DNA from: Lactobacillus kalixensis DSM 16043
GTDB taxonomy: Bacteria; Bacillota; Bacilli; Lactobacillales; Lactobacillaceae
Direction of reading: 5' to 3'
Assembly: GCF_001434335.1 (NCBI RefSeq)
Contig: NZ_AZFM01000005.1
Coordinates: 31,330 to 95,329, forward strand
Length of the DNA stretch: 64,000 nucleotides
Shown: in pieces, positions 41,234-49,442 of the stretch
How positions within the stretch are numbered: position 1 is the stretch's first letter
Layout: each line of letters begins with the position of its first letter
Made by a program: the position numbers and the translations under genes
Notes under the pieces: generated by a model
Told to the model about the DNA's origin: nothing
The model's database searches: none
The model's input: the letters and a program-made list of their open reading frames with translations, nothing else

Positions 41234-42025
41234 TTATCTTTCTTCTAAATAAAGATCCCGCAAAGTATCGCGTAATTTTGAATCAACATGAAGCTCTTTT
41301 TCAAGATACGTATCCAGTCCACCGTATTTCTCTTCAATTGTAATTAAAGAGGTGTCAAGAAAGGCATCAGAAACTGATCCAAGTATACGCATGTTAGCTC
41401 TAAACTTTATATTTTTGCCCATTTCCGCAAATTTTTGATCACGAATAGCGCGGTAATTATTAAGCATATAATTTGAATATAGATAGTCTTGACGAATCGT
41501 CTCAAGATCGACACCTAAAATATATAGCAAAACAACTGTAACCAATCCTGTTCTGTCTTTTCCTTCAGAGCAATGGTACAAAATTGCTCCATCCTTGGTA
41601 TTGGCAAGTAACTCTAAAATAGAGTGGATTGCGTGTTTAGCATGCGGTTTAGTCACATGACTGCGATAACGCTCGCACATCATCTCAAAACCGGCATATT
41701 GGTCCTCGTTATACAGCTGCATAAACTTCGCGATATCTTTTTTACCGCCTTGAGTATTATCCTCATCAGAAATAGAAATATCAAAGTGTTCGACACCACT
41801 AAGCTCATCATCCGGGCATTTTTTACATTCTAATGGGGAGCGTAAATCAATAATTTTACACAAACCATATTGACGCAAAAATTCCTGATCCTGCTCTGAA
41901 ATCTTACTGATTTTTCCAGCTCGAATTAAACGATGTGACTTAATTTTGCGACCTTCAAAGCCGACATATCCCCCTAGATCGCGAGGATTACGAACTGTTT
42001 CTAATGGTAATACATTTGGTTTCAC
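41234..42025 (-). CDS. Tyrosine-protein phosphatase (Y_phosphatase3/LipA-like)
   Basis: 264 aa with the CX5R catalytic loop YHCSEGKDRTG, and LRSPLECKKCPDDE after the conserved TVRNPRDLGGY segment. This is the atypical dual-specificity fold with Lys-Asp in the P-loop seen in Mycobacterium PtpB and Listeria LipA. GTG 42025 is chosen because AAAGGATGG lies 7 nt upstream; the longer frame runs through a terminator. It may act on phosphotyrosine or phosphoinositide. It is paired with apbE. Confidence 0.88.
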   Translation of the reverse strand: MKPNVLPLETVRNPRDLGGYVGFEGRKIKSHRLIRAGKISKISEQDQEFLRQYGLCKIIDLRSPLECKKCPDDELSGVEHFDISISDEDNTQGGKKDIAKFMQLYNEDQYAGFEMMCERYRSHVTKPHAKHAIHSILELLANTKDGAILYHCSEGKDRTGLVTVVLLYILGVDLETIRQDYLYSNYMLNNYRAIRDQKFAEMGKNIKFRANMRILGSVSDAFLDTSLITIEEKYGGLDTYLEKELHVDSKLRDTLRDLYLEER

Positions 42026-42050
42026 AAGGCCACCATCCTTTCTTATCCCG

Positions 42051-42085
42051 AAAAAGCAAAAAGCCTGGGACATAGTCTCAGACTT
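42051..42085 (-). terminator. Terminator of the flavin reductase pair
   Basis: AAGCCTGGGAC / GTCTCAGACTT stem, one mismatch, 3-nt loop (42061-42085), with T-rich sequence after it on the minus strand. It lies about 25 bp before the phosphatase start. Confidence 0.75.
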
Positions 42086-42122
42086 AATTTTACAACTCTA
42101 CCAAAAAAATGTCTGGTAAAAA

Positions 42123-42671
42123 TTATTTATTAGCTTGTTCAATGAACTTAATGAAATTATCCATCATTACGTCTAATTGACTGGCTGCTTGTTCATTAAT
42201 CAAATCACCAGTTGATTTATCAAAACTGTTAGCTGCACCAGCAATTAAAACTTCATTCCCTGGAAGAACGTTTGCACTCATATCAGGTGAAAGTAAGATT
42301 TCACGAGCTTCTTCTTGAGCACGACTTGCACCTTGAATACCGTATGATGTACCAACAACTGCTGCTGGCTTCATCTTCATTACATCAGGACCAGCGTGTG
42401 AACCAAGCCATTCCAAAGCACTCTTAAGTGAAGAAGGAATTGAGTGATCATATTCTGGCGTACAAAGAATTACACCGTCTGCATTCTTAATATCTTCGAT
42501 CCATTCCTTAGTGACTTGATCAGGTTCTTCGCTTCTAGAAAAAGGCTTAATTTGATCAATTTCCTTCACTTCGATATCTGCCTTGTCGCCATAACGCTTT
42601 GCAATTGATCTTGCTAAAAAGCGGTTATATGAAAAAGGAGCATTTGTACCAACAACTGCTAATAATTTCAT
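42123..42671 (-). CDS. NAD(P)H-dependent FMN reductase, second of a tandem pair
   Basis: 182 aa, flavodoxin-like fold. The N-terminal strand-loop LLAVVGTNAPFSYNR binds FMN phosphate, [20 protein letters not shown] is the family signature, and VVGTSYGIQGASRAQ follows. A homologous gene starts 12 nt upstream. From memory, tandem NADH flavin reductases of this kind are the main H2O2 source in L. johnsonii. Here the pair is followed by a terminator and preceded by a TetR regulator. The physiological reaction (O2 to H2O2 through reduced FMN) is inferred. Confidence 0.88.
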   Translation of the reverse strand: MKLLAVVGTNAPFSYNRFLARSIAKRYGDKADIEVKEIDQIKPFSRSEEPDQVTKEWIEDIKNADGVILCTPEYDHSIPSSLKSALEWLGSHAGPDVMKMKPAAVVGTSYGIQGASRAQEEAREILLSPDMSANVLPGNEVLIAGAANSFDKSTGDLINEQAASQLDVMMDNFIKFIEQANK

Positions 42672-42683
42672 CTTCTCTTCCCC

Positions 42684-43223
42684 CTACTTGGTAATTTGTG
42701 CATACCATTCATCTACTTCATCGAAGAAGTGGCCTAAGAATTTAATTGTACCTTCATCAACTAGATCGCCAGCACCATCAAATTGCTTAGGTGCATTACC
42801 CATCATAAATTCATCACCGTTAAAGAGCTTTACGCCAAATCCTGGTGAAATCAAAATGGTCTTCAAGCGAAGTTGTGAACGAGATGCACCTTGAGGCATT
42901 GGAGAAGTTGAAACAATAACTACTGGCTTACCATTAAATGGGTGAATTGAACTTGATAGCCATTCCAAAGCACTCTTTAAACTACTTGTTACTGAGTGTT
43001 GTTGTTCAGGTGAGCCGATTAAAACAAGATCGGCATCTTCAATTTTTTTACCTAAGGCCAAAATGCTTTCAGGAGCGTCAACACCTTCTTTGTATAATGG
43101 TAATCCCTTAACTGATGTTACTTCAAAATCATATCTGTCCTTAAAATGTGCAGCGATAAACTTTAGCAATGCTAAATTAAAAGAACTGTCTGCGTTTGAT
43201 CCAGATAAAGCTAGAATTTTCAT
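42684..43223 (-). CDS. NAD(P)H-dependent FMN reductase, first of a tandem pair
   Basis: 179 aa, homologous to the next gene: [14 protein letters not shown] at the FMN site, [14 protein letters not shown], and [13 protein letters not shown]. The shared [10 protein letters not shown] block shows an old duplication, although most other positions differ. ATG 43223 has AAAGGTGG 5 nt upstream; the longer GTG frame begins in that SD. Tandem conservation suggests a heteromeric enzyme. Confidence 0.88.
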   Translation of the reverse strand: MKILALSGSNADSSFNLALLKFIAAHFKDRYDFEVTSVKGLPLYKEGVDAPESILALGKKIEDADLVLIGSPEQQHSVTSSLKSALEWLSSSIHPFNGKPVVIVSTSPMPQGASRSQLRLKTILISPGFGVKLFNGDEFMMGNAPKQFDGAGDLVDEGTIKFLGHFFDEVDEWYAQITK

Positions 43224-43324
43224 AAAAACCACCTTTCAAATTCTTCTTTTATACTTACTATTATATATTACTTATGCCAAAAATGCGTTTTCATTCTTTA
43301 ATTAACAACTAGAATTTTGGGCAC

Positions 43325-43355
43325 AAAAAAACGCCCTCCCCATCGGACGTTTTTT
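43325..43355 (-). terminator. Terminator of the TetR-family gene
   Basis: ACGCCC / GGACGT arms (43331-43350), pairing fully only on the minus strand through a G-U pair, then seven T. Confidence 0.7.
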
Positions 43356-43403
43356 GCATCACTTCCATTGCGATCAGAACAGTTATTACGTTAGTTGATT
43401 TGG

Positions 43404-44030
43404 TTAAGCCAAATTTTCCTTCAATGAAGCATCTTGGTCTGCAGCAAACATTGGATTTTCTTGGCTGGTAATGTTGAGACGATCGTTAAGCATTGCGTCA
43501 TGAATTTGTGCATTCAAAACGTTAATGATTTGATCTTGGTTAAATGTAGCAATCTTATTAACTACTAATGCTGCCATTCCAGTTGTTGAAATCCAGTTTG
43601 CAATTACAATATCCTTAATCTTTTCGTCATCATAGTCAACTTCTGGATATTGTTCCTTAAATTTAGTAGTACCTAATGTCATCAAGGTATTAGCAATAAT
43701 TTGACTACCAAACTTACCATCAACAAACATAGCACGGAATAGCTTAACGTGCTTTTGTGAGAAGTTGATGTATGATAAATCTAAGTCAATTAGTGGATCA
43801 CCAGTATATTTTTCTTGTAAAAACTTTTCCTTCAAATTATCTGAAATTCTTTCCAAAACAAGTGAACGAATTTCGTCCATGTTACTGAATTCCAAATACA
43901 AAGGCTGAGTTGAAAAGTGACCGGTCTTTGCGATATTACGGGCTGTTAAACAATCAAGTCCGTTAGTAACTGCCATTTTATAGGCGATATCTAAAATTTT
44001 CTCTTTGCTGATTTCTTTTTTTCTTGCCAT
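43404..44030 (-). CDS. TetR-family transcriptional regulator
   Basis: 208 aa. The N-terminal helix-turn-helix (about residues 5-50, MARKKEISKEKILDIAYKMA then CLTARNIAKTGHFSTQPLYLEF) is TetR-like. The rest is a helical ligand-binding domain. ATG 44030 is preferred to the longest frame because GAGGGTG lies 6 nt upstream. It lies upstream of the flavin reductase genes with a terminator between, so it may or may not control them. The ligand is unknown. Confidence 0.85.
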   Translation of the reverse strand: MARKKEISKEKILDIAYKMAVTNGLDCLTARNIAKTGHFSTQPLYLEFSNMDEIRSLVLERISDNLKEKFLQEKYTGDPLIDLDLSYINFSQKHVKLFRAMFVDGKFGSQIIANTLMTLGTTKFKEQYPEVDYDDEKIKDIVIANWISTTGMAALVVNKIATFNQDQIINVLNAQIHDAMLNDRLNITSQENPMFAADQDASLKENLA

Positions 44031-44157
44031 TTTAAACACCCTCATCTAATTTGAATTTTAGCATAACGACTGTTCTTTAATATTCAATATTATGATACGA
44101 CTATTAAATAACAATTGCAAGGCTTATGCAAGGTTTACAAGCAAGAACTTCTGTTAT

Positions 44158-44388
44158 TTAAGGTCTCTTAAACAATGATGAGCCGTCACTCGAAGTGAAC
44201 TGCCCGTAATTTGTATTAACCATTTCAATAACTTCTTGTTTATCTAAACCTTGAGATGCGCAAAAAGAGAAGAAAGCAGCAGATAAAATATAACCGCGTT
44301 CGCGATCATCAGTTAAATTTTCAGTAAATTCCATGTTGATAGAATGGTTTTCATAATTAGTAGTGATTTTTATTGATTTATTTTCCAT
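44158..44388 (-). CDS. Small protein of unknown function
   Basis: 76 aa, no signal peptide or membrane segment, no family recognised. It has a mixed N-terminal part (KITTNYENHSINMEF, likely beta) and a helical centre (ILSAAFFSFCASQGLDKQEVIEMV). SD AGAGG lies 6 nt before ATG 44388. It is divergent from pepD. A soluble cytoplasmic protein is the most that can be said. Confidence 0.6.
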   Translation of the reverse strand: MENKSIKITTNYENHSINMEFTENLTDDRERGYILSAAFFSFCASQGLDKQEVIEMVNTNYGQFTSSDGSSLFKRP

Positions 44389-44465
44389 TTTTAACCTCTT
44401 TTAAATAAAATAATATTGTTTTAAGATACACTTATTATAACACCTAGTAGAAAGCGAGAATATCT

Positions 44466-45878
44466 ATGAATACAAAAATTGGACGCTCATCTTGTACTTC
44501 CATTTTAATTGGAAAGAAAGCCTCTTTGACTGGCAGTGTAATTATTGGTCGCAACGAAGATGCGAAGACTGCTTGGCCAAAACACTTAGCTTTTAATAAA
44601 CATGAAGCTGATTTAAAAAACAATCATTTCAAATCAAAAGATAACAAATTTGAAATGGATCTACCTTCAGAAAAATTTGCTTATTCCTCTACTCCTGAAT
44701 GGACTGATAAATATGGCGTCTTTGAAGAAGATGGAATCAATGAATATCACGTGGCAATGAGTGCGACTGAAAGTGCCTATGCAAACAGCCGTGTTTTAGC
44801 AGTAGATCCTTTCGATACTGAAAAAGGAATCCTTGAAGAAGCCATGATTACAGTGGTTTTACCTTATGTTAAGAGTGCTCAAGAAGGCGTTAAGCGTTTA
44901 GGCGAAATCGTAGAAAAGCACGGCGCTGCTGAAGCAGATGGAATTTTATTTGCTGATCGAGATGAAGCTTGGTACATGGAGATTGGCTCAGGGCACCACT
45001 GGGTCGCTCAGCGCATCCCTGACGACTCTTACGCTGTTGTCGCTAACCAACTTGCGATTCAAGAAATCGATTTTGAAAGCCAAGATTTCTTATTTGATCC
45101 CAATTTAAAGGACTTTGTCTATGAAAATCATCTTTGGCCAGAAGACAAAGCATTTAATTTCAGAGAAATATTCGGCACTCACGATGATAGCGATCTTCAT
45201 TACAACACCCCACGTGTTTGGATTGGACAAAAATTATTGACTCCATCAGCTAAACAAGAACCGCAATCTTTCAATTTGCCATTTATTAGAAAGCCAGATA
45301 AGCCAGTTTCAATTCAAGATGCACAAAGAGTTTTGAGTGATCACTACCAGAACACACCTTATGATTTAACTAATAAGAAAAATAAGGATAACGCTACCTT
45401 CCGCCCTATCTCTGTTGCAACTACACAAGAATCGCATTTACTTGAATTAAGAGGCGAAGATATGGTCCACTGGCTAGCTATGGGTGTAGCTGCACAAAGC
45501 GTTTACGTGCCGTTTTTCCCGCAAGGCAGCAAGGTACCTACGATGTATAAGTACGGTAAAGAAACTTACAACTCAAACTCTGCTTACTGGGTCTTTAAGC
45601 TCGCTAGCAACCTAGTTGACCGCGACTGGGGTAAGTACGGTGCAAGTTTAACTACCGCTCAAACCGAAGCAAGAGACAAGGTAATGCACATTCGCTATGA
45701 ATATGATCAAAAGTTAGCTAAAGAGCAAAATGACAATAAGAAGCTTGCTCTAGTTGACGAAGCAAATGATAAAATGGCTAAAGCAGCAATCGATATTTTT
45801 AGAGATTTAACTGCTAAATTAATCACTGAACAAACTGGTGATTCACCTCTTCGCTTCAAGATGGATCCAAATTTGTAA
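44466..45878 (+). CDS. pepD: Dipeptidase PepD (peptidase family C69)
   Basis: 470-aa Ntn-type dipeptidase. The nucleophile Cys10 is in SSCTSILIGKKAS; autoprocessing is not needed when only a few residues precede it, as in lactobacillar PepD. IIGRNEDA and EVAWYMEIGSGHHW-like sequence (DEAWYMEIGSGHHWVAQR region) match the family. It is cytoplasmic, with broad dipeptide specificity in related enzymes. The SD is weak. It is followed 12 nt later by a DUF488 gene. Confidence 0.93.
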   Translation: MNTKIGRSSCTSILIGKKASLTGSVIIGRNEDAKTAWPKHLAFNKHEADLKNNHFKSKDNKFEMDLPSEKFAYSSTPEWTDKYGVFEEDGINEYHVAMSATESAYANSRVLAVDPFDTEKGILEEAMITVVLPYVKSAQEGVKRLGEIVEKHGAAEADGILFADRDEAWYMEIGSGHHWVAQRIPDDSYAVVANQLAIQEIDFESQDFLFDPNLKDFVYENHLWPEDKAFNFREIFGTHDDSDLHYNTPRVWIGQKLLTPSAKQEPQSFNLPFIRKPDKPVSIQDAQRVLSDHYQNTPYDLTNKKNKDNATFRPISVATTQESHLLELRGEDMVHWLAMGVAAQSVYVPFFPQGSKVPTMYKYGKETYNSNSAYWVFKLASNLVDRDWGKYGASLTTAQTEARDKVMHIRYEYDQKLAKEQNDNKKLALVDEANDKMAKAAIDIFRDLTAKLITEQTGDSPLRFKMDPNL

Positions 45879-45890
45879 AAGAAGGCAAAA

Positions 45891-46250
45891 ATGAGTGAGA
45901 TCAAGTTAGTTAGAATTTATGAGCATGTTCAGCCTCAAGGCTACCGAATTCTAGTTGATCGTTTATGGCCGCGCGGAATAAGCAAAGTTAAGGCAGCGCT
46001 GGATGAATGGGATAAGCAAATTGGTCCAAGTAACGAGCTACGCAAATGGTTCAACCATGATGACGAAAAATATCCCGAATTTAAGGAAAAATACTTAAAT
46101 GAGTTAAAGAAAAATCCTGAAACTCAAGTTTTCATAAATACAGTTAGAGAAAAACTAGCTAAAGGCAATGTTCTCTTTTTATACGGCGCTAAAGACACTG
46201 AGCATAACCAGGCAGTAGTATTGAAAGAATTCGTTGAAAAATCTCTCTAA
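45891..46250 (+). CDS. DUF488 family protein
   Basis: 119 aa, typical DUF488 length. The family pattern is clear: VRIYEHVQPQGYRILVDRLWPRG at the start, WDKQIGPSNELRKWF, then LFLYGAKDTEHNQAVVL at the end. Function is not established; the family is common and cytoplasmic. Co-transcription with pepD is likely from the 12-nt spacing, with a terminator immediately after. Confidence 0.9.
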   Translation: MSEIKLVRIYEHVQPQGYRILVDRLWPRGISKVKAALDEWDKQIGPSNELRKWFNHDDEKYPEFKEKYLNELKKNPETQVFINTVREKLAKGNVLFLYGAKDTEHNQAVVLKEFVEKSL

Positions 46251-46254
46251 AACA

Positions 46255-46291
46255 AAAAGGATGATCAGTTTTCAAAATTGATCATCCTTTT
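46255..46291. terminator. Bidirectional terminator between DUF488 and hrtA
   Basis: Perfect 13-bp stem AAAAGGATGATCA / TGATCATCCTTTT with T tracts on both strands, serving convergent transcripts. It overlaps the end of hrtA slightly. Confidence 0.92.
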
Positions 46292-46293
46292 CT

Positions 46294-46968
46294 TTACTTC
46301 TTCTGTGTCATTCGACCATCCATCATCTCATAAATATGATCTGCATATTTTTCAAGACGAGGATCATGTGTTACTAACAAAATCGCCTTATTACGTTCTT
46401 TTGCCAATTTCTTAAATAGCTTACCAACTTCTTCAACGTTTTCCGTATCTAGAGATGCCGTTGGCTCATCCGCTAGCAATACGTCTGGATTAGCATACAA
46501 AGCTCGCGCAATCGCAGCTCTCTGCTGCTGACCGCCAGATAATTCATCTGGGTACTTCTTAACTAGATTCGTAATGCCTAAGTCTTTAAGCAACTTTTCA
46601 AGGTCAGCTTTTGATAAATTATTTTGTTTCTTAACCTTATCTACCAAAACAAATTGCTCTTGAACTGATAAAAATGGTACCAGGTTGTAAGCCTGCAAAA
46701 TAAAGCCAATCTTGTTCAATCGCAAAGAATCACGCTGTTTTGAAGAAAAGTCACTGATATCTTTACCATCAACTAAAACTTGACCAGAAGTTGGCTTTTG
46801 AAGAGAACCTGCAATTGTTAAAAAAGTACTCTTACCGGCACCAGACGGTCCCATGATCAAAACCACTTCACCTTTAGAAGCTTGAAAGTTAATCCCCTTT
46901 AAAGCTTCAACTTCTGCGTCACCTTTACCATAAACTTTTTTTACATTTTTCAATTCAATAACTGCCAT
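46294..46968 (-). CDS. hrtA: ABC transporter ATPase, probable heme exporter HrtA
   Basis: 224-aa MacB/LolD-type ATPase: Walker A GPSGAGKST, Q-loop in FILQAYNLVPFL, signature LSGGQQQRAAIARAL, Walker B VLLADEPTA, H-loop LVTHDPRL. ATG 46968 has AAGGGTGAG upstream; the longest frame starts inside the permease gene. Gene order regulator-permease-ATPase and the operators upstream of the regulator are those of the Lactococcus hrtRBA heme-efflux operon. A general drug or peptide exporter is the alternative. Confidence 0.82.
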   Translation of the reverse strand: MAVIELKNVKKVYGKGDAEVEALKGINFQASKGEVVLIMGPSGAGKSTFLTIAGSLQKPTSGQVLVDGKDISDFSSKQRDSLRLNKIGFILQAYNLVPFLSVQEQFVLVDKVKKQNNLSKADLEKLLKDLGITNLVKKYPDELSGGQQQRAAIARALYANPDVLLADEPTASLDTENVEEVGKLFKKLAKERNKAILLVTHDPRLEKYADHIYEMMDGRMTQKK

Positions 46969-46978
46969 AATCTCACCC

Positions 46979-48034
46979 TTAAATTGCTTGTGCTGGATCA
47001 ACCTTCAAAATTGATCTAATTGGAATCAAACTGCCAATTACGCCCATTAAAAGCATACCAAGTGAACCAGCAACTGCGATCCACCAAGTAAATGACATTG
47101 GCACTGAAGCTGGTAAAATTGCAATTGTCGCTGCCATCCCAATTAAGGCAATCACAACACCAGAGAATACCAGAATAAGTGATTGGCTCATCGTAGCTCC
47201 TACCAAAGTTTTAGTAGGAATTCCTTGGGCACGCATTACAGCGAAGTTGTGCATCTTTTGCATTGTTAAAATGTACAAGAAAACTGCAACAACGATCAAA
47301 GAAATAACAAACAAGAAAGCAATCATCATTTCGAAAGTCACGTTTTGAGCACTATAGCCTGGCAACTTATTAATTACTGTTTGAACGTTATAGGTCTTAG
47401 CGTTTCTGTGATTAAACTTATATTTAGCATTTTGCGAAACGATAAATGACGCTCTAACATTTGGCATGACAGCACGCAATTTCTTCCAAGTTGCAATGTT
47501 TCCGTAAACAATTGGAGCAATATTAATCTTAGCGTTTTTGACAAAGCCAACAATCCGATACTTTTTCTTAGAGTTGTTTAAGCTCAATTTATCGCCTAAC
47601 TTATAACCACTATCTTTAAAGCCTTGATCAACAGTAACTTCATCAGACTTAGTAGCTTTACGACCCGCAATTAATTCTTGGTCTTTATAAATGAACTGGT
47701 TTTTATTAACTCCTAAAAATTGCCCAGACACTGTTTCTCTGCCTTTTGATTTTGCAACAATCGGTGTTAAGCCAACTAAAGCTTCTTTTTTGCCTAATTT
47801 TTCATTTTTCAGGTCGTTTTTAGTTAACATAGATTGACTCAAGCTAATATTAGAATTCTTGTTCAACACAATCTTTTGTGCATCCCATGACTTAATCGCC
47901 TGTGTATTTTCACTAGCGAGCCCAACTGCCAAAGCCGATAATACAAAAATCAAATAACTAATTAAGAAAATCATTAAGATGATTAAACCATAGCGGGCTT
48001 TTTCTCTCTTTATTTCCTTAAATGCCAAAAACAT
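46979..48034 (-). CDS. hrtB: FtsX-like ABC permease, probable heme exporter HrtB
   Basis: 351 aa with an N-terminal transmembrane helix, a large extracellular domain (about residues 40-230) and three C-terminal helices, the four-helix MacB/FtsX layout. FLAFKEIKREKARYGLIILM at the start and AVMRAQGIPTKTLVG near residue 265 are family features. The length and single FtsX domain fit HrtB. The ATG overlaps the hrtR stop by one base (TAATG). It would export toxic excess heme with HrtA. Confidence 0.82.
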   Translation of the reverse strand: MFLAFKEIKREKARYGLIILMIFLISYLIFVLSALAVGLASENTQAIKSWDAQKIVLNKNSNISLSQSMLTKNDLKNEKLGKKEALVGLTPIVAKSKGRETVSGQFLGVNKNQFIYKDQELIAGRKATKSDEVTVDQGFKDSGYKLGDKLSLNNSKKKYRIVGFVKNAKINIAPIVYGNIATWKKLRAVMPNVRASFIVSQNAKYKFNHRNAKTYNVQTVINKLPGYSAQNVTFEMMIAFLFVISLIVVAVFLYILTMQKMHNFAVMRAQGIPTKTLVGATMSQSLILVFSGVVIALIGMAATIAILPASVPMSFTWWIAVAGSLGMLLMGVIGSLIPIRSILKVDPAQAI

Positions 48035-48564
48035 TACTTATCTGCACCTCTTTTGATTAGTTCCAAACTCTCTTTAAATCTCTTTAAATTCTGTTCTTTG
48101 TTGTCTGGATCCGCAAAAGCAGAATTGATTACTTCATGGCTAAGAACCATGGCACACCAAATTTCAGGCTTCATATGAGGTAATTGCTCAGAATTAGTCT
48201 TCATTGAATCAGGAAGTGCCGCTTCATTTTGCAACATATGCAACTTCATCATCGGTTCATACTTGCTGTGTTGCGTTTTACTTATAAACTTCACAACCCT
48301 GTCATAGAAAAAGTCTGGATCTAATTCATTCATCGGTGTCATATTCATATGAATTTCTTTAATTGCTTGGCGATAGACATACAAATATGCATCAGTTAAA
48401 TCATCGAAATACTTGTAAAAAGCACCTCGAGCAATATTGGCTTCTTTTACGATTCGTGCCACCTGCGCATCGGTTAGAGCATAGTTGCTAAATTCGTGAA
48501 AAACTGCATCAGTAACACGCTGCCTTTTTTCCTCAGGCAGGTTCAAAAAAGTTTGTTTTACCAT
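48034..48564 (-). CDS. hrtR: TetR-family regulator, probable heme sensor HrtR
   Basis: 176 aa. The N-terminal helix-turn-helix (about 15-55) has QVARIVKEANIARGAFYKYF. His72, counted from ATG 48564, falls at the number I recall for a heme-ligand His of Lactococcus HrtR; His143 in LSHEVIN is a candidate for the second. ATG 48564 has AGGGAG upstream, and the longer frame runs back through the promoter. Two copies of TGACA-N3-type palindromes flank its promoter. The heme role is inferred from order, operators and His72. Confidence 0.78.
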   Translation of the reverse strand: MVKQTFLNLPEEKRQRVTDAVFHEFSNYALTDAQVARIVKEANIARGAFYKYFDDLTDAYLYVYRQAIKEIHMNMTPMNELDPDFFYDRVVKFISKTQHSKYEPMMKLHMLQNEAALPDSMKTNSEQLPHMKPEIWCAMVLSHEVINSAFADPDNKEQNLKRFKESLELIKRGADK

Positions 48565-48583
48565 ATCTCTTTTCTCCCTAAAC

Positions 48584-48639
48584 TGACATCTCGTCACATT
48601 TCTGTTTAATATCCTAGTTCCAAGGTGACACTTTGTCAA
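48584..48639 (-). promoter_or_regulatory. hrtRBA promoter with two operators
   Basis: Consensus -35 TTGACA (48634-48639), 17-bp spacer, -10 TAGGAT (48611-48616). Palindrome TGACACTTTGTCA (48626-48638) overlaps the -35; TGACATCTCGTCA (48584-48596) lies downstream of the start point. Centres are 42 bp apart, close to four helical turns. Both resemble the HrtR box I recall (ATGACACAGTGTCAT). Confidence 0.78.
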
Positions 48640-48650
48640 TAAAAAGCAAC

Positions 48651-48684
48651 AAAAAAAGTTGATAAAACTTCATCAACTTTTTTT
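48651..48684. terminator. Bidirectional terminator after the histidine phosphatase gene
   Basis: Perfect 13-bp stem AAAAAAAGTTGAT / ATCAACTTTTTTT, 8-nt loop. It begins at the phosphatase stop codon and shields the hrt promoter. Confidence 0.88.
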
Positions 48685-49285
48685 AAAAGGCTAAAATACG
48701 GTTGTAATAAAGCATTCGGTTAATTCCTTGACGAATACTAAACTTAGCAAGACCGCAGTTATTCATAGTTTCGAACTTGTCCATTTCACCATCAGTCATC
48801 AAGTGGGCTGCCATCATTCTAATTAAAGTACCATGAGCAACTACTAAGACTTTACCATCAGGATATTTTTCAAGCATTTCGTCGATGAATTCACCACAGC
48901 GCTTATCCAAATCTTCTCGACTCTCACCATTAGGAGCATATTTAATATAGTTCTTCCCGACTTTCCCCCAAGGATCGATTGCATCGGGATGTTCCTTCTT
49001 CACTTGACTTAGAAGTTTACCATCCCATTCACCATAATCAAATTCAAGCAGACGATCATCTTCTTGCAATTCTTTTTGACCTTTAGTAAAAATTTCGGCA
49101 GTTTCGACTGCTCGATTAAGCGGACTAACGTAGACAGCATCAAATTCGCTTGGATCAAAATTTTGGGCTGCTCTTTCGGCGTATTTACGGCCTGCTTCAT
49201 TTAAACTCGCATTAATTGACGCTCCTTGAATTCGGCTAGACTTATTCACATCAGTTTCACCATGACGGATAAAAACAATTTCCAT
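48683..49285 (-). CDS. Histidine phosphatase family protein (phosphoglycerate mutase-like)
   Basis: 200 aa. The catalytic motif is FIRHGETDVN with phospho-His; the second His is in VVAHGTLIRM; SPLNRAVETAEIF and LLEFDYGEWDGK are family segments. The substrate is not defined; broad-specificity phosphatase is more likely than glycolytic mutase because the insertion typical of GpmA is absent. ATG 49285 has GAGGTG 6 nt upstream, better than the longest frame. It is monocistronic. Confidence 0.88.
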   Translation of the reverse strand: MEIVFIRHGETDVNKSSRIQGASINASLNEAGRKYAERAAQNFDPSEFDAVYVSPLNRAVETAEIFTKGQKELQEDDRLLEFDYGEWDGKLLSQVKKEHPDAIDPWGKVGKNYIKYAPNGESREDLDKRCGEFIDEMLEKYPDGKVLVVAHGTLIRMMAAHLMTDGEMDKFETMNNCGLAKFSIRQGINRMLYYNRILAF

Positions 49286-49442
49286 TGCATACACCTCAAT
49301 TTCTTTATTGCTAGAGATATTTTACATTTTTCTAGCTGCTTTTCAATTTTCTTAAACTATTTTCAACATAATTTTTACTTATTTAGCCCGCAAAAAGATT
49401 ACAATAATAGTACAAGTTACAGGTAATTTAAAGGAGAAAATT

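Noticed and set aside
43404..44030. Calling this TetR protein the regulator of the flavin reductase pair
   Set aside because: A terminator and about 180 bp separate them and no shared palindrome was found; control is possible but unsupported.
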